The notes: generated by a model not told the origin, from the letters alone. A DNA stretch of 29,531 nucleotides from Candidatus Nitrosocosmicus sp. (GCA_030452275.1 JAKDMR010000005.1:1-29531); one strand, 5' to 3'. Counted from the first letter of the stretch, positions 15,487 through 23,315 are shown. Program-made: numbers and translations.

Positions 15487-16218
15487 TTGTTACCAGCAGC
15501 AGCAGGTTATGATAGAGGAATTACTGTTTTCTCACCTGATGGGCGATTATATCAGGTTGAATATGCAATCGAAACCGTTAGGAGAGGCACATTAGCCTTA
15601 GGGATTAAAAGCACTGATGGTGTGATCCTTGCAGTAGAAGAAAAAACGAGAAAATTGCAAATATCTAATGTAACTCAAAAAATATTTCAGATAGATGATC
15701 ATATAGGTCTTGCCGCAGCAGGGTATATTCCAGATGCTCGCACTCAGGTTGATCACGCACGATTTTTTGCCCAGAGCAACCGTCTTATATATGATGAAGT
15801 AGTTGACGTTGAAGGCGTTGCAAAAAACTTAGCCGATATGGCCCAACAATATACTCAATATGCTGGCGCCAGGCCATTCGGCGTTGCATTGATATTGGCT
15901 GGTGTAGACAAGAATGGAATAGGCTTGTATCTTACCGACCCAAGCGGTACTTACATTGGATATGATGCTGTGGCAATTGGTGCAGGAAGCGAACAAGTAA
16001 CTGAACATTTAGAAAAAAATTATAAGAATGATATTAGTCTAGATAATGCCTGCGTACTTGCTATCGAATCTATTTTCATGGTGAGTGAAGAAAAGACTGG
16101 CACTAAACACATTAGGTTGGCTGTGATTGATTCAAAATCAAAAACTTTACGAATGATGTCGTTAGAAGAAATAGAGAATTATTCAAAACAAGTTCAAGAT
16201 AAAGAGAGTCAATCTTGA
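15487..16218 (+). CDS. psmA: 20S proteasome alpha subunit
   Basis: PsmA forms the outer heptameric rings of the 20S proteasome and the gate through which AAA+ unfoldases feed substrates to the beta subunits. The alpha-type N-terminal signature GYDRGITVFSPDGRLYQVEYA (residues 7-27) is intact, including the YDR gate motif. There is no N-terminal catalytic threonine, as expected. The pocket lysine region GTLALGIKSTDG (about 39-50) is present. The length (243) is normal. The start is TTG, giving MLPAAAGYDRG, which matches the usual N-terminal lead. Beta-subunit and PAN/Cdc48 genes are not in the window. An acidic/polar tail follows RMMSLEEIENY. Confidence 0.96.
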   Translation: MLPAAAGYDRGITVFSPDGRLYQVEYAIETVRRGTLALGIKSTDGVILAVEEKTRKLQISNVTQKIFQIDDHIGLAAAGYIPDARTQVDHARFFAQSNRLIYDEVVDVEGVAKNLADMAQQYTQYAGARPFGVALILAGVDKNGIGLYLTDPSGTYIGYDAVAIGAGSEQVTEHLEKNYKNDISLDNACVLAIESIFMVSEEKTGTKHIRLAVIDSKSKTLRMMSLEEIENYSKQVQDKESQS

Positions 16219-16306
16219 CTTAATCTGATCTTGATTAGCATAATAGTATATTTTTGAATATACAACCCTTTAAATAATTCTTATTTTATTGAAAAATTGA
16301 TTATCA

Positions 16307-16972
16307 ATGACAATAGAAATTGGTTCTAAAGCACCTAATCTGCAACTTTCTAAATGGGTACAGGGTACACCAACCAATATAGATAGATTGGAGGGTAATG
16401 TAATCGTTATTGAAGTATTTCAAATTAACTGTCCAGGATGTTTTCTGTATGGAATTCCGCAGGCAATTTCACTCTATGAAAAATATAAGAACAAAAATGT
16501 CAAAGTGTTAGGAGTCGCAACTGCATTCGAAGATTATGATAAAAACACATTACAAAACCTCGAACTTTTACTTTCAGAAAATCAAGTAATTGGAGAAACT
16601 TACAAAGCATTAAGACAGCACGGTAAATTGGTAGATGCAAATAAATTATATTACAAGATACCATTTCCAGTAGCTTTCGATAAAATTATCAAAATGCCAG
16701 TCGAAGTATCAGACAAGATGATTTTTGATTTTATTGAAATATATTTTTCTGATTTTTCTACATTTTCTGACAAAGATAAGACAGATCTAATTGGCAAGGT
16801 ACGAAATTATTTACAGAGTAAAGAGTTTTCGGCATTGACATTTGAGACTTTTAGGTTGAGAGGGACTCCTTCTTCTGTAGTTGTCGATAAAGAGGGGATA
16901 TTGAGGTATAGTTTTTTTGGATCTGAAGGTTATTTGGAAGGAGCAGTGAACGATTTGCTAAATGAACGGTGA
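16307..16972 (+). CDS. thioredoxin-fold redoxin (TlpA/AhpC-TSA type)
   Basis: This cytoplasmic thiol-disulfide or peroxide-reducing protein begins MTIEIGSKAPNLQLSKW, a redoxin start. The active-site motif is NCPGC (C42, C45), and the cis-proline loop RGTPSSVVVDKEG lies near the C-terminus. Between them is a long insertion (about 90-180) rich in charged residues. This makes it 221 residues, larger than a simple thioredoxin-like redoxin (about 150-180). No signal peptide is visible. The SPOUT methyltransferase gene overlaps its stop, so the two are co-translated. I infer a reductase or thiol-switch role; peroxidase activity is uncertain. Confidence 0.83.
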   Translation: MTIEIGSKAPNLQLSKWVQGTPTNIDRLEGNVIVIEVFQINCPGCFLYGIPQAISLYEKYKNKNVKVLGVATAFEDYDKNTLQNLELLLSENQVIGETYKALRQHGKLVDANKLYYKIPFPVAFDKIIKMPVEVSDKMIFDFIEIYFSDFSTFSDKDKTDLIGKVRNYLQSKEFSALTFETFRLRGTPSSVVVDKEGILRYSFFGSEGYLEGAVNDLLNER

Positions 16973-17835
16973 TTTATATTTTAACTTCATTGAGATTTGA
17001 TGTTTCCATTCCAGATTCATTCCTTTATGATGTCTCGACAGAAATTGATAAAACAATGAAAATCTTTCAGTTATCAAGAGCATTATCGATCTTTAGAGTT
17101 AATAACGTATATATTTATCACGACAAATTATTGAACGCAAACAAAAATGATCTTCAATTCATGGTAACTATCCTTGAATACCTTGATACACCTCAATACT
17201 TAAGGCGGAAACTTTACCCCAAACTTGAAATATTAAAAAATGTTGGGAAGCTTCATCCAATAAGATCGCATCATCATAAAGACAGGTTAGAAATAAGAGA
17301 AGTAAAGACAGGTGAAATTAGAGTTGGAGTCGTTGAGAAAAGACGTGACGCCTATTTTGTAGATGTTGGATTAAGCATTCCAATTCAGTACGATGGAAAA
17401 TTTAGACATGATGGTAGGAAGGTAAATGTAAAGCTATTGAGGCATAAAAATTACATTAGTGCGATTGATATCGAAAAGAACGAAATAACAGAGCTATATT
17501 GGGGATACAACCTACATCAAATAAGAGATTTAAAAAATATTATAGATAAATTTCCTATATCAAACATTATACTTACTTCTAAGCATTCGAAATACTTTAA
17601 GCCCTCTGAAAATGAGTTTTCTAAGTTGAATAGTTTTTTAGGCAATAATTCAATCTTAGTTGTTTTCGGATCACCAAAGTTTGGGTTAAATTCCATTTTG
17701 TCGAAGGAGAAAATGAACATTTCCAAGTATTACTCCTATAACTTCTTTCCAAATCAAGGTACTCAAACCGTCAGATTAGAGGAATCAATATATGGTGTAT
17801 TGTCTATACTGAATATTTGTCTACTTTTTCCCTAG
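16969..17835 (+). CDS. SPOUT-family RNA methyltransferase (DUF171), ribosomal-cluster associated
   Basis: This knotted, SAM-dependent RNA methyltransferase is of the archaeal family found next to uL3 and related to eukaryotic SPOUT1/CENP-32. A predicted N-terminal Rossmann-like part is followed by an OB-like insert (about 105-170: GEIRVGVVEKRRDAYFVDVG and IPIQYDG). The C-terminal trefoil-knot elements are ILVVFGSPKFGL and the SAM-loop NFFPNQGTQTVRLEESIYG. The start is GTG overlapping the redoxin TGA. Placement just upstream of uL3 is typical for archaea and suggests rRNA as substrate. A uridine-N3 target in 23S rRNA is possible but unproven here. Confidence 0.87.
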   Translation: MIYILTSLRFDVSIPDSFLYDVSTEIDKTMKIFQLSRALSIFRVNNVYIYHDKLLNANKNDLQFMVTILEYLDTPQYLRRKLYPKLEILKNVGKLHPIRSHHHKDRLEIREVKTGEIRVGVVEKRRDAYFVDVGLSIPIQYDGKFRHDGRKVNVKLLRHKNYISAIDIEKNEITELYWGYNLHQIRDLKNIIDKFPISNIILTSKHSKYFKPSENEFSKLNSFLGNNSILVVFGSPKFGLNSILSKEKMNISKYYSYNFFPNQGTQTVRLEESIYGVLSILNICLLFP

Positions 17836-17857
17836 TCGATTAGTAGCGATAATAAAC

Positions 17858-17865
17858 TTATTAAA
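17858..17865 (+). promoter_or_regulatory. TATA-like box of the ribosomal operon
   Basis: TTATTAAA is centred about 28 nt before the uL3 ATG in the 54-nt gap after the SPOUT gene. This suggests that the ribosomal operon has its own promoter. Confidence 0.4.
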
Positions 17866-17889
17866 GGGATCGGAAAAATTTTTGTATCT

Positions 17890-18888
17890 ATGGGTCACCG
17901 AAAATATAGCGCTCCACGAAGAGGTAGCATTGCATTTCGACCAAGGGCCAGAGCACAAAGCTTAGAAGCTAGAATCAGAACATGGCCCGAAAATTTTAGT
18001 CGTGATAATGTTGGCTTGGTTGGATTTGCAGGATTTAAAGTAGGTCAAATTCAGGTAATGACAATTGATGATAAGGAGAAGACTCCTAATTATGGTAAAC
18101 CAATAATGAACCATTCTACAGTGATATCTTTACCGCCTTTAAAAATAGTTGGAATTCGAGGTTATTCCGAAGATGGGTACGGGAAGCATGCGTTGTTCGA
18201 TGTTTATTCTAAAGACAGCATAAAAGATTTATCTTCAAAGTACAAGACCAAATATTCTGAAGATGGATTAATAAAAGCTGAAGGAATGATCGGATCTGTT
18301 AAGTACATGAACGCTGTAGTCGCAATTTTTCCTAATAAGATTGGAATATCGCAAAAGGTCCCCTTTATATATGAAATTCCAGTATCTGGAGGAGACAATC
18401 AAACTAAGTTTGAATTCTTAAAGACTAAACTAGGTCAAGAAGTCAGAGTAACCGATGTTTTCAAAACAGGACAGAATATCGATGTCCATGGGATTACTAG
18501 GGGAAAAGGAGTTGAAGGCCCAATTACAAGATTTGGTGTTAAGAGAAAGCAACACAAATCAAGGAAAAGTGTTAGAGCTGTTGGAACTTTAGGTCCTATA
18601 TCACCAGCAGTGGTAATGTATACGGTGGCCAGACAAGGACAGAGAGGGTTTCACCAGCGCACAGAATATAATAAAAGGATCCTAGTAATGTCAAATTCCG
18701 ATAATACTGAATTGGTAAATATTAATCCAAAAGGGGGGTTCAAACATTTTGGCTTGGTAGACGGAGATTATATGATAGTTAGAGGAACTATACCTGGAGT
18801 ACCGAAGAGATTAATAAAGTTGAGACAACCCATAAGGAGCAAACAATCAAAAATAAGCGAACCCAAGGTATTGGAGGTAATTGTTTAG
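17890..18888 (+). CDS. rpl3: large ribosomal subunit protein uL3
   Basis: uL3 binds 23S rRNA near the peptidyl-transferase centre and helps start 50S assembly. The N-terminal GHRKYSAPRRGSIAFRPRAR is the archaeal/eukaryotic form. The central loop TRGKGVEGPITRFGVKRKQHKSRK and the GTLGPISPAVVMYTVARQGQRGFHQRTEYNKR block contain the extended finger that reaches the catalytic centre. The 332-residue length is typical for archaea, against about 210 in bacteria. It opens the S10-type ribosomal operon and directly abuts the uL4 TTG start. Confidence 0.97.
   Translation: MGHRKYSAPRRGSIAFRPRARAQSLEARIRTWPENFSRDNVGLVGFAGFKVGQIQVMTIDDKEKTPNYGKPIMNHSTVISLPPLKIVGIRGYSEDGYGKHALFDVYSKDSIKDLSSKYKTKYSEDGLIKAEGMIGSVKYMNAVVAIFPNKIGISQKVPFIYEIPVSGGDNQTKFEFLKTKLGQEVRVTDVFKTGQNIDVHGITRGKGVEGPITRFGVKRKQHKSRKSVRAVGTLGPISPAVVMYTVARQGQRGFHQRTEYNKRILVMSNSDNTELVNINPKGGFKHFGLVDGDYMIVRGTIPGVPKRLIKLRQPIRSKQSKISEPKVLEVIV
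18873..18878 (+). promoter_or_regulatory. Shine-Dalgarno site for uL4
   Basis: GGAGGT ends 10 nt before the TTG at 18889, the proper distance for initiation. It lies inside the last codons of uL3. It supports the unusual TTG start immediately after the uL3 TAG. Confidence 0.65.
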
Positions 18889-19701
18889 TTGAAAACTAAA
18901 CTATTCGACTTAAAAGGTAATCAAACCGAAGATATAGATCTACCGACATTATTTAGTTTTCCGTATCGTCCTGAGACTATTAAGAAAGCGTTCGTCAATC
19001 TGTATTCACACCGGTTCCAGAAACAGGGCAGGTATCCTGCGGCCGGAGAAATTGTGAGCGCTGAATCTAGGAATACTGGTCTAGGCATCGCCCGACTTGC
19101 AAGAGCAAAAGGTGAAGGATTTTCTCGTGCAGGACAAGCAGCCGGCGTAGCTGGAGTTAGAAAGGGTAGACTAGCACATCCACCTGAATCTTGGAAGGTT
19201 ACTCATAAAAAACTGAACAAGAAGGAAAATAATATCGCTCTTCTATCTGCTTTATCATCAACCCGTCAAAGTGAATTAATAATCAGCAGGGGTCATTTAA
19301 TTGAAGGCATAAAATCTTTTCCTGTTATAGTAACTAACGATATTGAAAATGTAAGCAAAACCAAAAACTTACTGGACATTTTACGTCTGCTGGGAATAGA
19401 AAAAGATGTCAAAAGAGTAGAACAATCGATCAAGAAGCGTTCTGGGAAGGCCAAGAGAAGAGGCCGTCCTAACCGTATTGGAAAAAGTGCACTAATAGTT
19501 GTCGGGAATACTGAGTGTGAGTTGTTGAAATTAGATAATTCTATTCCTGGGATTGGAGTAAAATGTGTAAAAGATTTAAGTGTCTTAGACCTCGCACCTG
19601 GTGCAAGACCAATAAGGTTAGTGGTGTTCTCTCAAAATTCATTAGACGAATTGAATAATTTGAAAATTCCGAAAAATATAATTCTGGAGAGTCCGACATG
19701 A
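18889..19701 (+). CDS. rpl4: large ribosomal subunit protein uL4
   Basis: uL4 is an early 23S-binding protein whose loop lines the peptide exit tunnel. The family block RPETIKKAFVNLYSHRFQKQG, the tunnel loop GLGIARLARAKGEG to RKGRLAHPP and the later SALSSTRQSELI are present. The 270-residue length is archaeal-like. The start is TTG with a strong GGAGGT site upstream. Its last codons overlap uL23 by 4 nt (ATGA), so the two are translationally coupled. Confidence 0.96.
   Translation: MKTKLFDLKGNQTEDIDLPTLFSFPYRPETIKKAFVNLYSHRFQKQGRYPAAGEIVSAESRNTGLGIARLARAKGEGFSRAGQAAGVAGVRKGRLAHPPESWKVTHKKLNKKENNIALLSALSSTRQSELIISRGHLIEGIKSFPVIVTNDIENVSKTKNLLDILRLLGIEKDVKRVEQSIKKRSGKAKRRGRPNRIGKSALIVVGNTECELLKLDNSIPGIGVKCVKDLSVLDLAPGARPIRLVVFSQNSLDELNNLKIPKNIILESPT
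19686..19689 (+). promoter_or_regulatory. Shine-Dalgarno site for uL23
   Basis: GGAG lies 8 nt before the uL23 ATG at 19698, within the end of uL4. It supports the overlapping start. Confidence 0.5.
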
Positions 19702-19997
19702 ATAAGTTCTTATATAACAAAAAAATCGAAATAAGTGCAGATATCGCAACTAAGATAATCCTTGAGCCCTATGTTACCGAAAAGACTTTCAATATTATTG
19801 AAAAAGAGAACAAACTTAGTTTCATAGTACATAATAAGGCAACCAAAGGTCAAATCATCAAATCTATGAGGATAATCTATGAGGCAGAGATTAGTGAAGT
19901 AAATACTTTTAATACCATTAGAGGTAAGAAAGCAATTATGAAATTCAAGAATGTGGATGGCGCAAGACAGCTCGCAACTAATTTAGGTTTAGTGTAA
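19698..19997 (+). CDS. rpl23: large ribosomal subunit protein uL23
   Basis: uL23 sits at the tunnel exit and is a docking site for SRP and nascent-chain factors. The core ILEPYVTEKTFNIIEKENKLSFIVH and the second half INEVNTF-like segment (SEVNTFNTIRGKKAIMKF) match the family. The C-terminus ends ARQLATNLGLV. An N-terminal extension of about 18 residues (NKFLYNKKIEISADIATK) precedes the core, giving 99 residues against about 80-90 in many archaea. uL2 would normally follow, but uS19 does. Confidence 0.94.
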   Translation: MNKFLYNKKIEISADIATKIILEPYVTEKTFNIIEKENKLSFIVHNKATKGQIIKSMRIIYEAEISEVNTFNTIRGKKAIMKFKNVDGARQLATNLGLV

Positions 19998-20000
19998 AAT

Positions 20001-20054
20001 ATGGAAAATATTGCTAAAGAGACTGAATTAATAATTATCTGTAGGAGTAGATAA
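20001..20054 (+). other. 17-codon mini-ORF between uL23 and uS19
   Basis: ATG at 20001, three bases after the uL23 stop, opens MENIAKETELIIICRSR and then a TAA that lies 4 nt before the uS19 ATG. It fills the whole place where uL2 would normally be encoded and would let ribosomes travel across the 61-nt gap. It may be a translational-coupling leader, a chance frame or a relic. It has no recognisable uL2 sequence. Confidence 0.25.
20042..20047 (+). promoter_or_regulatory. Shine-Dalgarno-like site for uS19
   Basis: TAGGAG lies 11 nt before the uS19 ATG at 20059. It supports independent initiation of uS19 after the gap. Confidence 0.4.
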
Positions 20055-20058
20055 GAAA

Positions 20059-20466
20059 ATGGTACGTGAATTTAAATTCAAAGGATATTCCGGTGAACAA
20101 ATCCAAAAGCTATCAATTGAAACACTTATGCCGCTCTTAAATTCAAGGCAAAGACGATCTTTGGATAAGAGACTCTCCACTTATATGAATGACGAAAAGA
20201 GAAAATTTAGAGAAGATTTGAAATTAGCTAGGGATGGTAAACTTAAAGGTCAATTAAAGACCCATCTAAGAGATATGATTATATTGCCCGATATGATCGG
20301 ATTAACAGTTTTGGTTCATAACGGGAAAGAATTTGTTTCTTACCTTATAAAGCCAGAAATGGTGGGTCATTATCTAGGTGAATACGCTATTACCAATAAA
20401 CGAGTTCAACATGGAACCCCTGGTGTTGGTTCATCACGATCAAGCTTGTACGTCCCATTAAAGTGA
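20059..20466 (+). CDS. rps19: small ribosomal subunit protein uS19
   Basis: uS19 binds 16S rRNA in the head of the 30S subunit, near the decoding side. The archaeal/eukaryotic N-terminal region FKFKGYSGEQIQKLSIETLMPLLNSRQRRSL is followed by the universal core RDMIILPDMIGLTVLVHNGKEFV. It ends with MVGHYLGEYAITNKRVQHGTPGVGSSRSS. The 135-residue length is normal for archaea. It directly follows uL23 rather than uL2, an altered order. uL22 begins 5 nt after its stop. Confidence 0.96.
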   Translation: MVREFKFKGYSGEQIQKLSIETLMPLLNSRQRRSLDKRLSTYMNDEKRKFREDLKLARDGKLKGQLKTHLRDMIILPDMIGLTVLVHNGKEFVSYLIKPEMVGHYLGEYAITNKRVQHGTPGVGSSRSSLYVPLK

Positions 20467-20471
20467 TATAG

Positions 20472-20945
20472 ATGCCGGATTATTCTTATTCTTTTCAAAA
20501 GTATGAAAAGTCAAGACATGTAAGGGCCGCAATTCGGGATAAATCTATTTCCCATAAGCATTCCAGAGAAATTGCTATATCCATAAACAACAAAAGTATA
20601 GAAAAGGCAAGAGAGTTCCTAGAGGATGTTTTGATAAGAAAAATAGCAGTTCCGTACAGGAGATATAACAATGAAGTAGCTCATAGATCAAATATACAAG
20701 ATGGCTTTTGTTCTGGTAGATACCCCCACAAATCCACTTCTGAGTTCTTGAAGTTACTAGACAATTTAGAATCTAATGCAGAGTACAAGGGAATGGATTT
20801 GGATAGACTCAAAATCATTTCCGTAGTTGTTCACAAGGGAACAAAATTGAAAAGATTCACCCCGAGAGCAATGGGGCGAGCAAGCCCTAAATATGATACC
20901 TTGGTTCATGTTGAAATTGTAGCCATGGAAGGTAGGTCATCTTAA
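20472..20945 (+). CDS. rpl22: large ribosomal subunit protein uL22
   Basis: uL22 contacts all 23S domains and its hairpin lines the exit tunnel. The archaeal form is recognised from the RHVRAAIRDKSISHKHSREIAISI start, a middle VPYRRYNNEVAHRSNIQDGFCSGRYPHKSTSEFLKLL, and the tunnel hairpin near the end (FTPRAMGRASPKYDTLVHVEIV). At 157 residues it is of usual archaeal length. It abuts the TTG of uS3 without any gap. Confidence 0.95.
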   Translation: MPDYSYSFQKYEKSRHVRAAIRDKSISHKHSREIAISINNKSIEKAREFLEDVLIRKIAVPYRRYNNEVAHRSNIQDGFCSGRYPHKSTSEFLKLLDNLESNAEYKGMDLDRLKIISVVVHKGTKLKRFTPRAMGRASPKYDTLVHVEIVAMEGRSS

Positions 20946-21674
20946 TTGAATGCAATCAAAAACGTTTTAAAAAACAATTATCGTAATAATGAATTAGATG
21001 AGTTTCTAAAAGAGGAATTAAAAGATGCTGGATTTGGAGGGGCGGATATCCAAAAATCACCTCTGGGTACTAGACTAACCTTGTACGTGACAAGGCCGGG
21101 ACTTGTTATAGGAAGGAAGGGCAGTGGCATTAGGGATCTTACTTCGAAGTTGGAGGTAAAATTTGGATTAACTAATCCTCAGATTTCAGTAGTTGAAGTA
21201 GAAGTACCTGAATTAAATCCAAAGATAATGTGCAACAGGTTAGCACAGCTCATAGAAAGAGGCACGGCATTCAGGCGAGCCGCATTGTGGACCGTGAACA
21301 CTATAAAGAATGCTGGAGCACTCGGCGTTGAGGTGACCATTTCCGGAAAGTTACGCAGTGAAAGAGCTCATTTTGAAAAACATTCTTCTGGAATTATTCC
21401 AAAGAGTGGAAACATGGCTGACAAAGTAGTCCGTGAAGGCATTACACACGTCTTAACAAAAATGGGAATTATGGGCATTAGGCTTAAGATCGCAATAAAA
21501 AATGCTACACCACCCGAATTTGAACTCATAACTAATTTCAAAGATCATACTGATCAAAAAAGTCAAACAGATGATAAAAATTTATCAGATTCAAATGAGG
21601 GTAATATCCCAAACCCTAATGAAACAAAACAGCAGGAAGAAATATTAGAAAATAAAGGAGAGATAAATAGATAA
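20946..21674 (+). CDS. rps3: small ribosomal subunit protein uS3
   Basis: uS3 is at the mRNA entry channel of the 30S head and has helicase-like function. The N-terminal KH domain shows GLVIGRKGSGIRDLTSKLE (about 50-68). The C-terminal domain includes QLIERGTAFRRAALWTVNTI and GALGVEVTISGKLRSERAHFEK. An extra low-complexity tail of about 40 residues (DQKSQTDDKNLSDSNEGN ... ENKGEINR) extends it to 242 residues and is probably disordered. The start is TTG, directly after the uL22 TAA; ATG 20950 nearby is out of frame. Confidence 0.95.
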   Translation: MNAIKNVLKNNYRNNELDEFLKEELKDAGFGGADIQKSPLGTRLTLYVTRPGLVIGRKGSGIRDLTSKLEVKFGLTNPQISVVEVEVPELNPKIMCNRLAQLIERGTAFRRAALWTVNTIKNAGALGVEVTISGKLRSERAHFEKHSSGIIPKSGNMADKVVREGITHVLTKMGIMGIRLKIAIKNATPPEFELITNFKDHTDQKSQTDDKNLSDSNEGNIPNPNETKQQEEILENKGEINR

Positions 21675-21884
21675 TTGTCAAGAAATAAGACTAAAACATT
21701 AAGACAATTTAACGATGATGATCTTAAGGATAAATTAAGTGATTTGAAGGTCGATTTGGCTAAGCTTCGTTCTGAGTCAATTAAGGGGACTTTAAAGAAA
21801 GAAGCGGGAGTTATTAGGTGGAAGAGAAGAGACATAGCACGAATCCTCACTCTGATGAATGAAAGAACTGGGGGTAAGAAATAA
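21675..21884 (+). CDS. rpl29: large ribosomal subunit protein uL29
   Basis: uL29 is a two-helix protein at the exit tunnel, next to uL23. The helical pattern LRQFNDDDLKDKLSDLKVDLAKLRSE and the second helix with GVIRWKRRDIARILTLMNER are typical. The length, 69 residues, is normal. The start is TTG, with a GGAG 14 nt upstream, directly after the uS3 TAG. Confidence 0.93.
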   Translation: MSRNKTKTLRQFNDDDLKDKLSDLKVDLAKLRSESIKGTLKKEAGVIRWKRRDIARILTLMNERTGGKK

Positions 21885-21887
21885 AAA

Positions 21888-22163
21888 ATGCCGGTAAGCG
21901 ACATAATACATTCCAATGATTATCTTGGTAAATTTGTTAATATTGTTAGATCTAGGAACGAGAGGAATTCTAACAGATCCGGAACTGTTGTGAACGAAAC
22001 TAAGAATATGTTATACTTGATTACCCGGGACAGCAAGAACGTTATAAGGATTCCAAAAAACGAAATATGTGAATATGAAATTTACCGATTACAGGGAACA
22101 TGTCATCTCGATGGCAAGCGATTATTAGGCAGGCCCGAGAGATTAATTAACATAGTAAAGTGA
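21888..22163 (+). CDS. rnp1: ribonuclease P protein component 1 (Rpp29/Pop4 homologue)
   Basis: Rnp1 binds the RNase P RNA with Rnp4/Rpp21 and helps mature tRNA 5' ends. In archaea its gene lies between uL29 and uS17, as here. The Sm-like beta barrel is seen in DYLGKFVNIVRSRNERNSNRSGTVVNE, NMLYLITR and KNVIRIPKNE, ending GRPERLINIVK. The 91-residue length fits the archaeal protein. It starts 3 nt after uL29 and overlaps the uS17 GTG. Confidence 0.9.
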   Translation: MPVSDIIHSNDYLGKFVNIVRSRNERNSNRSGTVVNETKNMLYLITRDSKNVIRIPKNEICEYEIYRLQGTCHLDGKRLLGRPERLINIVK

Positions 22164-22492
22164 TTATTATGGTTAAGAATATAGGTATCCAAGTAAAAGC
22201 TCCGAAGAAAACATGTACTAATAGATATTGCCCATTTTGTGGCTCACTATCGCTAAGAGGAAAATTGATAGTAGGGACTGTAGTCAGTCATAAAGGGAAA
22301 AACATGGTTGTCGTTGAGCGAGAATATTCACGATTTGTAGATAAATATAAAAGATACGAGAGAAGTAAATCCAGAATCCATGCTTTCATCTCTGATTGCA
22401 TGGATGTGTCCGACGGAAACAAAGTCAAAATTGCAGAATGTAGACCATTGTCGAAAACCATTTCATTTGCTGTTGTGGAGGTAAGTGAGTAG
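22160..22492 (+). CDS. rps17: small ribosomal subunit protein uS17
   Basis: uS17 binds helix 7/11 of 16S rRNA and is needed early in 30S assembly. The archaeal start KNIGIQVKAPKKTC, the CPFCGSLSLRGKLIVGTVVS block, the MVVVEREYSRFVDKYKRYERSKSRIHAF core and the C-terminal VKIAECRPLSKTISFAVVE are clear. The longest start is GTG 22160, overlapping the Rnp1 TGA; ATG 22169 (residue 4) gives the usual MVKNIG start and is as likely. CPFC replaces the CPFH I recall from other archaea. Confidence 0.94.
   Translation: MIIMVKNIGIQVKAPKKTCTNRYCPFCGSLSLRGKLIVGTVVSHKGKNMVVVEREYSRFVDKYKRYERSKSRIHAFISDCMDVSDGNKVKIAECRPLSKTISFAVVEVSE
22477..22482 (+). promoter_or_regulatory. Shine-Dalgarno site for uL14
   Basis: GGAGGT lies 12 nt before the TTG at 22495, inside the end of uS17. 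It supports the TTG start for uL14. Confidence 0.55.
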
Positions 22493-22494
22493 AC

Positions 22495-22929
22495 TTGTCA
22501 ACTAAGTCAAGAGCCGTATCTTCAAGAGGAGTAGAAGAATTTAGGCCATATGTTACTAGGGCACTTCCATTATACGCCAATCTTGTATGCGCAGACAATA
22601 CAGGTGCAAAAATACTACAGATTGCTCAAGTTACACGATACAAGGGAAGGCATTCAAGGCTACCCGCAGCAGCAGTTGGTGATTTCGTAACAGTTACTGT
22701 AAAAAAAGGACCAGCTGAACTCAGAAAACAAATCTTTGGAGCTGTCATAGTAAGGCAAAAATATCCAATCAGGAGGTTGAATGGCGTCCGAGTATCTTTT
22801 GAAGATAATGCGGCGGTTTTGGTTACAACGGAAGGCGAAATTAAAGGAACAGATCTGAAAGGGCCTGTAGCTGCAGAAGCTGCTGAAAAGTGGCCAAGAA
22901 TTGCTAATTTAGCATCGATGATCATCTGA
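22495..22929 (+). CDS. rpl14: large ribosomal subunit protein uL14
   Basis: uL14 is at the subunit interface and binds the anti-association factor aIF6. The universal core ANLVCADNTGAKILQIAQV, GDFVTVTVKKGPAELRKQIFGAVIVRQ and the closing EGEIKGTDLKGPVAAEAAEKWPRIANLASMII are intact. At 144 residues it has a roughly 25-residue polar N-terminal lead that is a little longer than in other archaea. A strong GGAGGT site supports the TTG start. Confidence 0.96.
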   Translation: MSTKSRAVSSRGVEEFRPYVTRALPLYANLVCADNTGAKILQIAQVTRYKGRHSRLPAAAVGDFVTVTVKKGPAELRKQIFGAVIVRQKYPIRRLNGVRVSFEDNAAVLVTTEGEIKGTDLKGPVAAEAAEKWPRIANLASMII

Positions 22930-22939
22930 GTGAAAGAAA

Positions 22940-23308
22940 ATGAAAAGAAAGTCAAATAATATATGTTCAAATTTATCTAACAATCTGAAGAAGGAGTACA
23001 ATACAAAGAGTTTGAGAATAGTTAAGGGTGATTCAGTCAAAATTATGAGAGGTGAATACAAGGGGGTAGAAGGAAAAGTAGAGAAACTGAATACTCTGAA
23101 GGGGCGGTTAAGCATAGAAGGTGTTCAAAGGGAAAAAATCAAAGGCGGACAAGTAAAAGTTCAGATTCACGCCTCCAACGTTCGCATAACCTCCTTACAC
23201 CTAGATGACAAATATCGAAAGAATAAGATAGGAAATCAGGAACAAATTAATAAATCATCAAGAAAACAAACAGTGAATACACCTGAAAAATATGAGGAAA
23301 AGAAGTGA
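22940..23308 (+). CDS. rpl24: large ribosomal subunit protein uL24
   Basis: uL24 starts 50S assembly by binding the 5' end of 23S rRNA. The KOW motif lies in RIVKGDSVKIMRGEYKGVEGKVEKL (about 26-50). The archaeal block SIEGVQREKIKGGQVKVQIHASNVRITSL follows. The last about 30 residues are basic and polar and are probably unstructured. The gene is complete at 122 residues; the eS4 gene begins 7 nt after its stop. Confidence 0.94.
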   Translation: MKRKSNNICSNLSNNLKKEYNTKSLRIVKGDSVKIMRGEYKGVEGKVEKLNTLKGRLSIEGVQREKIKGGQVKVQIHASNVRITSLHLDDKYRKNKIGNQEQINKSSRKQTVNTPEKYEEKK

Positions 23309-23315
23309 AAATTAA

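Noticed and set aside
22626..23115. minus-strand ORFs (114 and 68 codons) under uL14/uL24
   Set aside because: They are shadows of highly conserved ribosomal genes.
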